Source of the DNA: Soehngenia sp.
Lineage (GTDB): Bacteria; Bacillota; Clostridia; Tissierellales; Tissierellaceae
Reading direction: 5' to 3'
Length of the DNA stretch: 64,000 nucleotides
NCBI GenBank assembly: GCA_024637045.1
Contig: JAGXFX010000027.1
Location: 83,532-147,531 of the forward strand
Below, piece after piece: positions 8,355 through 16,178 of the stretch (position 1 is the first letter of the stretch; every line of letters begins with the position of its first letter). The translations under genes were made by a program, and so were the position numbers. The notes under the pieces were generated by a model that saw only the letters and a program-made list of their open reading frames with translations, did no database searches and was not told where the DNA came from.

Positions 8355-9008
8355 CTAATGACTTATATCAATTACCATGCCATAATGTAATGTTTCAGTC
8401 TTTACCTTGTCTTCATCATAATCTACATATTTTTTCTTGCCACCAACAAGTTTCCATTCCACTTCGTAGTCTTTATCAAGCACTGATTTAACTTTTTGGG
8501 TAGATTCTTTAGGGACATACCCGATATGTCCAATATCTTCATGAATTACCTTGATTGCATTAGGATCATAAGGATTATCAGGTTCAGGGATTAATTCAAT
8601 ATCGCCATAGTCTCCAAGGTCGACTTCGAATACATCAACTCCATCCTCCAGTATCTCCTTGTTTGACATTCCTTCATAAACATCCTCACCACTAAATTCT
8701 ATTTGGTCCTTAACAAATTCACGAATAAGCTTTTGTATGTTATCGCCCTGATCATTCTTTTTACTTATACCAACTACATTAAATGAAAAACTTCTTCCGG
8801 TTGATGGTTTTGTTTCTGATGTAGGACTATAGCTTGTGGTTCGATTATTATGCATAGGGACTGATTTTTTATTTTTGAAAAGGTTATATCCAAGTGCAAT
8901 TAATATGATGCCACTTAATAATCCAATAATGGTGAAGTCAACCAGCAAAGTCAACAAACCCATAACACCAAAAGCGATCAAAAATATCCCTAATATCTTC
9001 TTTAGCAT
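8355..9008 (-). CDS. Membrane-anchored HIRAN-domain protein of the lysogeny module
   Basis: A 217-aa protein with two N-terminal hydrophobic helices (about residues 3-45), a polar Ser/Thr-rich linker (about 50-75) and a C-terminal HIRAN-like domain (FNVVGIS, VFEVDLGDYGDIELIPEPDN, DPNAIKVI, IGHIGYVPKE). HIRAN domains bind DNA 3' ends in helicases such as HLTF; here the domain stands alone at the membrane. It sits between integrase and repressor and is probably expressed in the lysogen, so a role in host protection or superinfection exclusion is possible but unproven. I prefer the ATG at 9008, 6 bases after AAGGAGG, over the TTG at 9014. Confidence 0.75.
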   Translation of the reverse strand: MLKKILGIFLIAFGVMGLLTLLVDFTIIGLLSGIILIALGYNLFKNKKSVPMHNNRTTSYSPTSETKPSTGRSFSFNVVGISKKNDQGDNIQKLIREFVKDQIEFSGEDVYEGMSNKEILEDGVDVFEVDLGDYGDIELIPEPDNPYDPNAIKVIHEDIGHIGYVPKESTQKVKSVLDKDYEVEWKLVGGKKKYVDYDEDKVKTETLHYGMVIDISH

Positions 9009-9019
9009 AACCAACCTCC

Positions 9020-9658
9020 TTATCTTATATTAAGAACAGCTACCAACTTGCCAATTATCCTGATGTCGCCTTTATCAAAAACTGTTGTAGGGTATTCTGG
9101 ATTCTCACTTATTAATCTTACAGAACCGTTATCTCTATAAACTCTCTTCAAAGTTGCTTGGTCACCGTCAATCATTACAGCTGCAATTTGACCATTCTCT
9201 ACTTCAGGCTGTTGCCGAATAAATGCATAATCACCATCGAGTATTCCGGCATTAATCATAGAAGTACCTTTAACCCTAATTATAAAGTCAGCATCGACAG
9301 AGGGGTCAATGATGAAATTGCGCTCTATGTTTTCTGTCGCTAATATGGGCATTCCTGCTGCAATTTGACCTAAAATAGGTATTTTACGGAATACACGAGA
9401 ATCTGGGTCATATGGTCTCTGCACCAAATCTTTTCTAGGACTAAGATCAACATTCATTAGATCATCTATGGTCACCTTTAATATGCCTGCTATGTCTGAA
9501 AGTGTCCCGGATGATGGTATTCTCTTGCCATTTTCCCATTCACTAACACCAGAACTACTCTTGTATCCTAGCATATCTGCAAGATCCATCTGTTCCAGTC
9601 CAGCTTTGGTCCTTAAGTACTTTAGATTTGTTGAGAAATATTTGCTCAATTTATTCAC
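9020..9658 (-). CDS. CI/LexA-type phage repressor with self-cleavage domain
   Basis: A 212-aa repressor with an N-terminal XRE helix-turn-helix (about residues 8-68) and a C-terminal S24 peptidase domain. The autocleavage site is Ala101-Gly102 (GQIAAGMP), the nucleophile Ser133 (KGTSM) and the general base Lys171 (ATLKRV). This predicts RecA-dependent inactivation on DNA damage and induction of the prophage. It is divergent from the cro-like gene, with three operators between them. Confidence 0.93.
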   Translation of the reverse strand: MNKLSKYFSTNLKYLRTKAGLEQMDLADMLGYKSSSGVSEWENGKRIPSSGTLSDIAGILKVTIDDLMNVDLSPRKDLVQRPYDPDSRVFRKIPILGQIAAGMPILATENIERNFIIDPSVDADFIIRVKGTSMINAGILDGDYAFIRQQPEVENGQIAAVMIDGDQATLKRVYRDNGSVRLISENPEYPTTVFDKGDIRIIGKLVAVLNIR

Positions 9659-9675
9659 CTCCTCCTAATGATTTA

Positions 9676-9764
9676 ATTATACCCTATTAAATCGAAAAGT
9701 AAAAACAAATTTCTATAAAATCGAAAATTATTTCTTGACTTCTATAATATCGAAATGTTAGAAT
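9676..9764. promoter_or_regulatory. Lysis/lysogeny switch: two divergent promoters and three phased operators
   Basis: Three related 15-mers, consensus TTCTATAAnATCGAA: 9682-9696, 9711-9725 and 9740-9754, spaced exactly 29 bp. The rightward promoter is TTGACT (9735-9740), an 18-bp spacer and TAGAAT (9759-9764); the third operator fills its spacer. The leftward promoter reads TATAAT at 9681-9676 with TTTACT at 9703-9698, and the first operator lies between those boxes. The geometry mirrors lambda OR, with the repressor's own promoter at the opposite end. Confidence 0.82.
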
Positions 9765-9788
9765 ATTAATAACGAAGGAGGTGAGGAT

Positions 9789-9989
9789 ATGGCAAAGAAG
9801 ACTTTAAGACAAATTAGAAGAGAAAAAGACATCACACAAAAGCAACTAAGCCGGCTTACAGGTCTATCTGAACGCATTATATCAATTTATGAAAATGATG
9901 TTGAAGCTTTACGTGCTGCAAGTTTTAATAATTTGGAGAAACTTGCAAGAGCCCTTGGAGTAAAAGTGGATGATATTTTTTTGGGCTAG
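9789..9989 (+). CDS. Cro-like XRE-family regulator
   Basis: A 66-aa protein that is almost entirely one helix-turn-helix (QKQLSRLTGLSERIISIYEN). It is the first gene of the rightward early operon behind a strong AAGGAGGTGAGG site, divergent from the repressor. Its size and place match Cro. A fourth operator lies just after its stop. Confidence 0.88.
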   Translation: MAKKTLRQIRREKDITQKQLSRLTGLSERIISIYENDVEALRAASFNNLEKLARALGVKVDDIFLG

Positions 9990-9991
9990 AC

Positions 9992-10006
9992 TTCTACAAT
10001 ATAGAA
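9992..10006. promoter_or_regulatory. Fourth repressor/Cro operator, downstream of the cro-like gene
   Basis: TTCTACAATATAGAA is a perfect inverted repeat (TTCTA/TAGAA) and matches the operator family of 9682-9754 at most positions. It lies 3 bases after the cro-like stop and upstream of the excisionase-like gene. Confidence 0.55.
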
Positions 10007-10047
10007 ATACATATGTTGTGGAGTTATTAAAAAGGAGGTTCAAAGAG

Positions 10048-10308
10048 ATGAAAAGCTATACAACCGGACAAGTAGCAGAGGTCCTCGGGGTCTCAAGTGT
10101 AACTGTAAGAAACGAAATTGAGAGAGGTAACCTGAAAGCTTTTAAGGTTGGTATCGAGTACAGAGTAACCCAACAAAGACTTGATGAGTATATGGGCATC
10201 AACAATAGTTGGGAGACGGAGAAGGCGGATCTACTAAAAACTATTGAGGATCAGCAGAGGATCATCAACAAAGTGAAGGTGTTTGTAAGAGAACTGGAGG
10301 TGAGTTAA
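10048..10308 (+). CDS. Excisionase-like MerR-type DNA-binding protein
   Basis: An 86-aa protein with an N-terminal winged helix of the excisionase/HTH_17 type (YTTGQVAEVLGVSSVTVRN, then a basic wing FKVGIEYRV) and a short C-terminal coiled coil. Such proteins bend DNA and direct integrase toward excision, or act as small regulators. The ATG at 10048 has AAGGAGG 9 bases upstream. It is the best candidate to bind the phased decamers in attR; this is inference. Confidence 0.7.
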   Translation: MKSYTTGQVAEVLGVSSVTVRNEIERGNLKAFKVGIEYRVTQQRLDEYMGINNSWETEKADLLKTIEDQQRIINKVKVFVRELEVS

Positions 10309-10469
10309 TGAGTAACTTTGAAAAGATTAAATCAATGAATCTGGAAGAACTGGCAGCATTTCTATACGTAAAAATATCAAGGAAGGGTCTGAAAAAGACT
10401 GAGGAATGGCTCCAGGAAGAAAGTGAGGAAGATAACAATGAAAATCGGTCAGAATATAAAAAAGTATAG
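10308..10469 (+). CDS. Small phage protein (53 aa)
   Basis: It starts at an ATG overlapping the previous stop (TAATG) and runs to 10469, overlapping the next gene's start. The product is charged and helical (MNLEELAAFLYVKISRKG). Its function is not recognised. Confidence 0.6.
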   Translation: MSNFEKIKSMNLEELAAFLYVKISRKGLKKTEEWLQEESEEDNNENRSEYKKV

Positions 10470-10737
10470 GAAGGCACGAAAACTGACCCAATCGCAATTG
10501 GCGAAGCTTCTGGGCAAAGATATGCGTACTATACAAAAATACGAATATGACGAAATATCCCCTCCCCTAAGAGATTTTGAAAAATTAGCTAGAGAATTAA
10601 AGGTAGAAGTGGTTGACCTATTATATGGCGATAACAAACCATTCTACCCTGTACCAGAGTTCATGTCGAAAGAGCTTGTAATAAATATCAGATTAAAAGT
10701 AAGCCCGGATGGATTTATAGATGTTGAGATGGATTGA
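10438..10737 (+). CDS. XRE-family transcriptional regulator
   Basis: A 99-aa protein with an N-terminal helix-turn-helix (LTQSQLAKLLGKDMRTIQKYE) and a C-terminal extension of about 35 residues rich in beta strand. It is the third HTH protein of the early region. The start is taken at ATG 10438; a GTG at 10423 is also in frame. It overlaps the previous small ORF. Confidence 0.8.
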   Translation: MKIGQNIKKYRKARKLTQSQLAKLLGKDMRTIQKYEYDEISPPLRDFEKLARELKVEVVDLLYGDNKPFYPVPEFMSKELVINIRLKVSPDGFIDVEMD

Positions 10738-10748
10738 GGAGGTGGATC

Positions 10749-11288
10749 ATGAAAATACATCCAAGTAAACTGGCTGCAGCATGGTTGATGTGGTCCCTGG
10801 TACTTATGATAGTAACAGTAATAGCGACACAAAGCCTGGCACAGCCGGAGGAGATTATAAGGGTTGAGTATATCGTGATGGAACCTGAGGAATATAAAGA
10901 GTATGAAGAAACGATAACACCAGAGTCTGTGGATCCAGAGAAAAACCTGTTAGGTGAGTATACTATAACCGCCTACTGCGGGTGTGAAATCTGCTGTGGA
11001 GAGTGGGCCAGCAAGAGACCGCTTGATGTTGATGGCAACCAAATAGTATACGGGTCTTATGGGATAGAGTTGACACCGGATTATAGCATAGCTTCACCAT
11101 TGCCAGAAGGCACAAGAGTAGATATAGAGGAGTTAGGCATACACGAGGTACAAGATACAACTTCAATCTGGATAAGGGACGCATATGAGGGCAGAATCAT
11201 AGACCTGTATATGGGCAATGATGAGGAGGCACATCAGAGAGCATTGGAGTGGGGCAAGCAGACAATGAAAGTATGGGAGGTTGAATGA
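10749..11288 (+). CDS. 3D-domain protein with N-terminal membrane anchor
   Basis: A 179-aa protein. An N-terminal hydrophobic helix (LAAAWLMWSLVLMIVTVIA) ends in an ALA-like signal-cleavage context. A C-terminal 3D (three-aspartate) domain follows, from about residue 70 (YTITAYCGCEICCGEW to RIIDLYMG). 3D domains occur in Rpf/YabE-like cell-wall lytic proteins. Its place in the early region, far from the lysis genes, is odd. The ATG at 10749 has a GAGGAGGTGG site. Confidence 0.72.
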   Translation: MKIHPSKLAAAWLMWSLVLMIVTVIATQSLAQPEEIIRVEYIVMEPEEYKEYEETITPESVDPEKNLLGEYTITAYCGCEICCGEWASKRPLDVDGNQIVYGSYGIELTPDYSIASPLPEGTRVDIEELGIHEVQDTTSIWIRDAYEGRIIDLYMGNDEEAHQRALEWGKQTMKVWEVE

Positions 11289-11428
11289 TGAAAAGGAAAT
11301 TTATAAGAGATCATATCAGGAAAGAAGTTGGAAATAAAAACTTGAAAGATATGTGGAAGCAATTTCAGAAGGAGAAGTATGGCGATGACTATAAGAAGGT
11401 ATGCAGCAGGAAGAGAAAAAGTAGATGA
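11285..11428 (+). CDS. Small basic phage protein (47 aa)
   Basis: An ATGA overlap with the preceding gene and a GGGAGG site support it. The product is very basic (FIRDHIRKEVGNKNLKDM, ending SRKRKSR), so it may bind nucleic acid. Family not recognised. Confidence 0.5.
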   Translation: MMKRKFIRDHIRKEVGNKNLKDMWKQFQKEKYGDDYKKVCSRKRKSR

Positions 11429-11441
11429 GGAGGTGGAATAA

Positions 11442-11612
11442 TTGACAAAGAAGGCGGAATTGAAATTTAGTTGTGCTGCGTGCGGTAAAGAGGTTAAACA
11501 CGATGAAGCAAGGAGCAACGACAATTGGAAAGTAGCGCCAAAGGAATGCAATCACTGTGGGAGCAGTTTGGTTCATATAGTAATGCCAGGGAGGTCAAAC
11601 GATGAACAATAA
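11442..11612 (+). CDS. Small zinc-ribbon protein (56 aa)
   Basis: The TTG start at 11442 follows GAGGAGGTGG. It has two CxxC knuckles (CAAC and CNHC) about 24 residues apart, as in a zinc ribbon. Its end overlaps the next gene. Role unknown. Confidence 0.6.
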   Translation: MTKKAELKFSCAACGKEVKHDEARSNDNWKVAPKECNHCGSSLVHIVMPGRSNDEQ

Positions 11613-11847
11613 TTATTATTATTTTACCTTTGGATCAGAAGGACAACTCTTCAAGGGCGGCTGGGTGAAAATTAAAGCTCAAGGCTTGTATGAAGCCCAA
11701 CAGAAGTTCATCAAGCATTTTGGGAACAAAGCCCGGAAAGGTCAATTTTTAAACTACTCATTTGACTATACGGAAGAGAAATTTCAAGCTTCTGGCATGC
11801 AGGAAGAAGGGAATATTGGTGCATATTGCCATGAAATTATCGAATGA
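11602..11847 (+). CDS. Hypothetical phage protein (81 aa)
   Basis: A small soluble protein rich in aromatic residues at the N-terminus (NNNYYYFTFG). It overlaps both neighbours, the downstream methylase by ATGA. No family recognised. Confidence 0.6.
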   Translation: MNNNYYYFTFGSEGQLFKGGWVKIKAQGLYEAQQKFIKHFGNKARKGQFLNYSFDYTEEKFQASGMQEEGNIGAYCHEIIE

Positions 11848-12569
11848 GACCAAAACAGAAGGAGATCATCAAGGAAATTGAAAAGCTATCCGGTAAACAC
11901 TCATCATGGAAGGTATTCACTGATTTTGTTGAAGTTGCTGCAATAACGATTAGTAACGCAGTGGATAGAACCAAGTGGAGAGAACGGGAAGATCGTTACC
12001 TTGCAATAGTTAAGGAATACGGGAAAGATGAATTTCTGACATTCAAGAAGATGTTTCACCTTCTCATTGAGGCAATGGATGAAACTGTAGAGATGGAGGG
12101 TGGACCCAAAGACATACTGGGACCAATATTTCACGAATTGGCACTACATAATAAATGGAAAGGCCAATTTTTTACACCAGTTGATGTGTCCGAGCTCATA
12201 GGAAAGATGAATGTAAGGCAGCTCAAGCCCTGGGAGATAGAAAGGTTAAACGAACCATGCTCAGGTAGTGGATCAATGGTCCTTGGATATGCCAAAGCAA
12301 TGAGAGATAACAACATGAACTACAATAGACAGCTACTTGTAACCGCTCAAGATGTAGACACAAAATGTGTTCATATGACTTATATCCAATTATCTCTTTA
12401 TGGGATCCCGGCAGTGGTTCTAAATGCAAATACACTCACTTTGGAAGTTTGGGATGCCTGGTACACTCCGATTTATTTAATTGATGGTTGGAAGATGAGG
12501 GAGAAAGCTAAGGATCATTTGATTAACCCAGCAATTGAAGAAGCTACTCAAATGATGATGGAGATATAG
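11844..12569 (+). CDS. N6-adenine methylase-like protein, catalytic motif IV not seen
   Basis: A 241-aa protein related to the HsdM/N6_Mtase fold. The segment KGQFFTPVDVSELIG and SAM-binding motif I (EPCSGSGSMVLGYA, about residues 139-152) are clear, and AQDVDTKCVHMTYIQL matches the following acidic motif. The NPP[FY] catalytic motif expected later is absent; the protein ends about 50 residues after NANTL. It may be inactive, a partner subunit, or a SAM sensor. It is translationally coupled to the gene before it. Confidence 0.72.
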   Translation: MRPKQKEIIKEIEKLSGKHSSWKVFTDFVEVAAITISNAVDRTKWREREDRYLAIVKEYGKDEFLTFKKMFHLLIEAMDETVEMEGGPKDILGPIFHELALHNKWKGQFFTPVDVSELIGKMNVRQLKPWEIERLNEPCSGSGSMVLGYAKAMRDNNMNYNRQLLVTAQDVDTKCVHMTYIQLSLYGIPAVVLNANTLTLEVWDAWYTPIYLIDGWKMREKAKDHLINPAIEEATQMMMEI

Positions 12570-12581
12570 GAGGCGGAATAG

Positions 12582-12797
12582 ATGGAAAAGGATAGATGTT
12601 TGTTTTGTAGAAGTAGAAATTGCTTTGAAAGGGTAGTGACCAGAGATGGTCTGTATGATGAGATAGCTTGTTCAAAGCATGTGGAAGATTTACATAGACA
12701 TGCTGATGAAACTAGACCCGGTGTTCCAAAGCTGTTTATTAGCAGTACGGGAACAGTAATAAGAGGTGATAAGTCACCGTTTGAGGAGGTTAAATGA
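12582..12797 (+). CDS. Small cysteine-rich phage protein (71 aa)
   Basis: The N-terminal CLFCRSRNC and a later ACSKH look like metal ligands. It starts at 12582 behind GGAGGCGG. Its stop overlaps the start of the next small membrane ORF. Function unknown. Confidence 0.55.
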   Translation: MEKDRCLFCRSRNCFERVVTRDGLYDEIACSKHVEDLHRHADETRPGVPKLFISSTGTVIRGDKSPFEEVK

Positions 12798-12904
12798 TGC
12801 TGACATCAATAATAAATGTAATGACCTTGATAATCATCTTATTAATATTTTATGATCTGCAATCAATCAAGAAGTTCCTGAAGGATATGAAGGAGGTTGA
12901 ATGA
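12794..12904 (+). CDS. Tiny membrane protein (36 aa)
   Basis: An ATGA-coupled ORF with a GAGGAGG site. It codes for one hydrophobic helix (INVMTLIIILLIFYDL) and a short charged tail. No family recognised. Confidence 0.5.
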   Translation: MMLTSIINVMTLIIILLIFYDLQSIKKFLKDMKEVE

Positions 12905-13206
12905 TGGCAAGAATATTACTCAAAATCAAGGGTTACCCAGATGAAGCAAAAGAGCTTGTAGATATATGGGAAAAATACTCTAATAGCGGACTCGCTAAGG
13001 ACGGCTTTAATTATGTAACCTTTGTTAATAAAAGACCACAGAATCCAAAAACACAGAATCGCAGGATTATGGGATTTAACGCGGAAAGCATATCTTATCT
13101 CAATAATGACAGGGAATTGATAAAAATGAGCGTGGAAAACTTCATTTATCTCATGGCGAAATGTGGAGTTGATATTGAGGTGAATGACCTGGAGGTAGTC
13201 GAATGA
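12901..13206 (+). CDS. Hypothetical phage protein (101 aa)
   Basis: Preceded by AAGGAGG and coupled to the tiny membrane ORF. A soluble alpha/beta protein with no motif I can assign. It overlaps the next ORF by 4 bases. Confidence 0.6.
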   Translation: MMARILLKIKGYPDEAKELVDIWEKYSNSGLAKDGFNYVTFVNKRPQNPKTQNRRIMGFNAESISYLNNDRELIKMSVENFIYLMAKCGVDIEVNDLEVVE

Positions 13207-13379
13207 AAAGAGCATACAGAGTTAGCTATTTTGATATGACAAATGAAAACGGAGACTTAATGATTACAACAACAACAGATGAAGGCTTAGACAATCTGCT
13301 TGATAATCCAGTGATTGATGTTATCGGATTTACACTATTAGAAGGAAGGGAGGCTGAAATGCTTGAAGGATCTAATTAA
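13203..13379 (+). CDS. Small phage protein (58 aa)
   Basis: An ATGA-coupled ORF with a GGAGG site 8 bases upstream. An acidic protein (ITTTTDEGLDNLLDNPVIDV). Not recognised. The 63 bases after it hold no ORF, only the next ribosome-binding site. Confidence 0.5.
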   Translation: MKRAYRVSYFDMTNENGDLMITTTTDEGLDNLLDNPVIDVIGFTLLEGREAEMLEGSN

Positions 13380-13442
13380 TGGAACGAGGTTAAAAAGATA
13401 CATTTGGAGGTCAATACTTTGGGGAGGAAGTAGGTCACTCAT

Positions 13443-13631
13443 ATGAAAGACATCTGCAAAGTAACCATACTTGAAGCTATAAGAATTATCCGGACAAGGG
13501 AACCGATTGGCTTATTTATCATATATCAGAAAGATGGTTACATCGGACTTGATAACTCTAAAGGTTATGCCTGGACCGAAGCTTTTAAAACAAAAGAAGA
13601 GTGTGAGATCTGGTTAAGAAGGGAGGATTAG
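13443..13631 (+). CDS. Small phage protein (62 aa)
   Basis: A short alpha/beta protein (IGLFIIYQKDGYIGLDNSKG). A GGAGGAAG site is upstream. No family recognised. Confidence 0.5.
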   Translation: MKDICKVTILEAIRIIRTREPIGLFIIYQKDGYIGLDNSKGYAWTEAFKTKEECEIWLRRED

Positions 13632-13633
13632 AA

Positions 13634-13918
13634 ATGATTGAGAAGGAAAACAGAAGAGAAAGTTATGAAGCAATACAACCCAAGGTCCCAGACAGGAAAG
13701 CACTAATACTTGAGGTATTGGAGAAGGGTCCAAAAACAGCTCACGAAATTGTTGAGGCATTGCTAAGGGAAAGGATCATCCCATATTATGATCGCAACTT
13801 CGTGTCTCCAAGGTTAACAGAACTGAAGGAGATGGAACTTGTAGAAGTAATTGGCAGCAAGTACGAGAGGCGCACAGACAGAAAGGTATCTGTCTGGAAA
13901 CTCAAGGAGGAAAGCTGA
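13634..13918 (+). CDS. Winged-helix-like phage protein (94 aa)
   Basis: The pattern LEVLEKGPKTAHEIVEALL, then a recognition-like helix FVSPRLTELKEMELVEVIG and a C-terminal strand, fits a winged helix-turn-helix. It is probably DNA-binding. It is coupled to the next ORF by TGATG. Confidence 0.6.
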   Translation: MIEKENRRESYEAIQPKVPDRKALILEVLEKGPKTAHEIVEALLRERIIPYYDRNFVSPRLTELKEMELVEVIGSKYERRTDRKVSVWKLKEES

Positions 13919-14094
13919 TGGAAAAATCCAGTGAATTACGTAAAAAGATAAAGAATAAGGATAAGGAAGGGATACAGAAAGATTTTAAGGACGTATTTGG
14001 CTCATTAGACAGCAGAATAGAATTAAGCGAATTTTTTAGAGTAGGCAAAATTGTACGTGATCTAAGAGACTACATCCTTGAGGAGTGCGAATAA
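13918..14094 (+). CDS. Small charged phage protein (58 aa)
   Basis: It starts at an ATG overlapping the previous stop, with AAGGAGG upstream. A helical, lysine-rich N-terminus and acidic C-terminus. It ends at 14094, where the next ATG begins. Unknown function. Confidence 0.5.
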   Translation: MEKSSELRKKIKNKDKEGIQKDFKDVFGSLDSRIELSEFFRVGKIVRDLRDYILEECE

Positions 14095-14957
14095 TGGATA
14101 CTTGTCTAAAAAGAGCCATAGTACAGCTGGATATTTTAGAGCCAGGGATGACTTACGGAGTTGTTGTTAATGATGGTAGATATTCAAGGGATGAGTTAAT
14201 GCAGCTTATTGGATGCTACAAGGACCACTACTTATTCATCAATGAAAAGGGCTTCAAGGAAAGTTTTTTAAAGAGTGACCTGCTTAATGGATCATGGAAG
14301 GTCAAAGGAATTAACCCAAGGAAGATGCTACTGGAAGCAGCTGAAAAGTTAAGTGGCATTGAGAAGGCAAATGTAGAGGAGGATTTGAATATGAAAGCTA
14401 AGATACACATGGAGGAACTGGTTCAAAAGTGCATGAAGTGGTTGGAAGAGCATCCAGGGGAAGGTCTTCATATAAAATCAAAATTTCACACATACAACTT
14501 GAGTAACCCACAGGCAAGTATAGCAAGAGATACTGTATTACAGAGAATGAATGATCAGGGCAAGAAGGTGGTTATTGAAGGCGGAAGACCCAAATTGCTT
14601 ATATATAAAGGGGAGAAACTTACAGAATCTAATGAATCAGAGGTTGAAGAAGCAAAAGAGGAAGCTCAAGAGGGACCTGAAAAAATATATGAGGATGAAT
14701 TTGAGGGAGAAACAGTCGAAACGGAAACTATAACTAATGCTTTGAGGCGGGTTTTTTCGGTGGAGGAAGAGGAATCAATCGATGAAGAAAACAAGGACAG
14801 AAAATTCCTAATTGAAAAGATAGAAGAACTACAGCTAAGAGTTATAGATGCACAAGAGAAACTTGATAGAGCACAGATAAGGCTAACTGTGGAGATAGAT
14901 GTTTATCAGGAGCTACTAGATGATATTACTAAACATTTAGAAAGACAGGAGGTATAA
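14094..14957 (+). CDS. Hypothetical phage protein with acidic linker and coiled coil (287 aa)
   Basis: I take the ATG at 14094, coupled by TAATG, not the in-frame GTG at 14085. There is an N-terminal alpha/beta part (residues 1-85), a middle part (about 100-175) with KIHMEELVQKCMKWLEEH, a strongly acidic linker (about 178-245) and a C-terminal coiled coil (about 247-287). It may be a scaffold between other early proteins; no family recognised. Confidence 0.6.
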   Translation: MDTCLKRAIVQLDILEPGMTYGVVVNDGRYSRDELMQLIGCYKDHYLFINEKGFKESFLKSDLLNGSWKVKGINPRKMLLEAAEKLSGIEKANVEEDLNMKAKIHMEELVQKCMKWLEEHPGEGLHIKSKFHTYNLSNPQASIARDTVLQRMNDQGKKVVIEGGRPKLLIYKGEKLTESNESEVEEAKEEAQEGPEKIYEDEFEGETVETETITNALRRVFSVEEEESIDEENKDRKFLIEKIEELQLRVIDAQEKLDRAQIRLTVEIDVYQELLDDITKHLERQEV

Positions 14958-14960
14958 AGA

Positions 14961-15170
14961 ATGATTATCAGAAGTCAATGTAATAGAAAAATAGTAATTA
15001 ACCCTAAGACAATAACTATAGACAGTGGACTACAAAGGTATTTCTTGTATGCAGATGATGTGATTATAGGATCATACAAGTCTGAAAGTAGAGCTATTGA
15101 AGAAGTTGATGCCATAGAAAAGGCGATTAATAATAAATTTAAAAATTATACAGTGGGAGCTGATTACTGA
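14961..15170 (+). CDS. Small phage protein (69 aa)
   Basis: A compact beta-rich N-terminus (IVINPKTITIDSG) and helical C-terminus. It is coupled to the next ORF by overlap. Unknown. Confidence 0.55.
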   Translation: MIIRSQCNRKIVINPKTITIDSGLQRYFLYADDVIIGSYKSESRAIEEVDAIEKAINNKFKNYTVGADY

Positions 15171-15400
15171 TGACTAAATCAAAAGAAACTACATGCTTTG
15201 CTTATGATGAAGGGAAATGCAAGATATTATCAATTGCTAAGTGTGAAGGTGAATCATGCAGGTTTTTAAAGACTAAGAAGGAGGTTCAGGAAAGTGAGAA
15301 GAGGGCTCTTGAAAGAATCAAGTCGCTGGATAAAGAAGATCAGAAAAACATCCTCAATCTCTATTATCCAAAGAATAAGAAAATACTTAAGAAAATATAA
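15170..15400 (+). CDS. Small cysteine-containing phage protein (76 aa)
   Basis: Cysteines spaced as CFAYDEGKC and later CEGESC could bind metal; the C-terminal half is helical and basic. It ends at 15400. The 85 bases before the ERF gene hold a short AGGATTGCAGTCCT dyad and a ribosome-binding site but no gene. Confidence 0.5.
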   Translation: MTKSKETTCFAYDEGKCKILSIAKCEGESCRFLKTKKEVQESEKRALERIKSLDKEDQKNILNLYYPKNKKILKKI

Positions 15401-15485
15401 AAAAGACCCATTAGGATTGCAGTCCTTCAGGGCCATAGCAAATATTCATTCACTATCATTATAGCAATAAAAGGAGGTTTTAGCA

Positions 15486-16148
15486 ATGAATAAGTCTGAC
15501 AGCATCACAGATTTAGCAGCTGCATTATCAAAATTTCAGACAGAAGTTAAAAATCCACAAAATTCAGAGACGGTTAAGGTTGAAACAACCAAAGGATCAT
15601 ACAACTACAAATATGCACCACTTGATGAGATTTTAACCATGGTCAGGCCATTATTGGGAAAAAACGGTCTCAGCATTGTCCAGGCTCCATCAAGTGAAGG
15701 TGCTGACATTGTGGTTACTACTACACTACTGCATTCAACAGGACAATACATTGAGTTTGAACCATTGAAGCTGAAAGCAGATAAAGCAACAGCCCAGGGC
15801 GCAGGTAGTGCCATAACATACGCCAGACGATATGCCCTATCAGCAATACTGGGAATATCATCCGAGGATGATGACGATGGTAACGCAGCAGAACCAAAAG
15901 AGAAAAAGAGTGGTAGTAAGAGCACAAGTCCCGCCTCTACAAAAAAGAATGATACAAATTCAAACCCAGGCAATAACCCAGCAACTAAAAACCAAGTGGA
16001 ATATATAGTCAAACTAGCTAAAAAGAAGAAATATGAAGAAAGTATTAATGGCTACATTAAGAGCAATTATAAAAAAGACAACCTAGACGAACTTGCATTT
16101 TCAGAAGCATCAGAACTTATTGAGCTATTAAAAAGTATGGAGGGATAA
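15486..16148 (+). CDS. erf: ERF-family single-strand DNA annealing protein
   Basis: A 220-aa recombinase of the P22 Erf family, which anneals complementary single strands during phage recombination and circularisation. The ERF core is residues 1-130, with YAPLDEILTMVRPLLGKNGLS and the AQGAGSAITYARRYAL signature. A Ser/Thr/Asn-rich linker (about 140-165) and a C-terminal helical domain follow. It precedes the replication initiator, the usual order in Firmicute phages. Confidence 0.9.
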   Translation: MNKSDSITDLAAALSKFQTEVKNPQNSETVKVETTKGSYNYKYAPLDEILTMVRPLLGKNGLSIVQAPSSEGADIVVTTTLLHSTGQYIEFEPLKLKADKATAQGAGSAITYARRYALSAILGISSEDDDDGNAAEPKEKKSGSKSTSPASTKKNDTNSNPGNNPATKNQVEYIVKLAKKKKYEESINGYIKSNYKKDNLDELAFSEASELIELLKSMEG

Positions 16149-16178
16149 CTAAGATTATTCCTCTTGGGAGGTGAGAGT

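Noticed and set aside
9970..10047. Longer N-terminus for the excisionase-like protein
   Set aside because: The extension overlaps the cro-like gene and the fourth operator; ATG 10048 has a strong AAGGAGG site and gives the normal family length.
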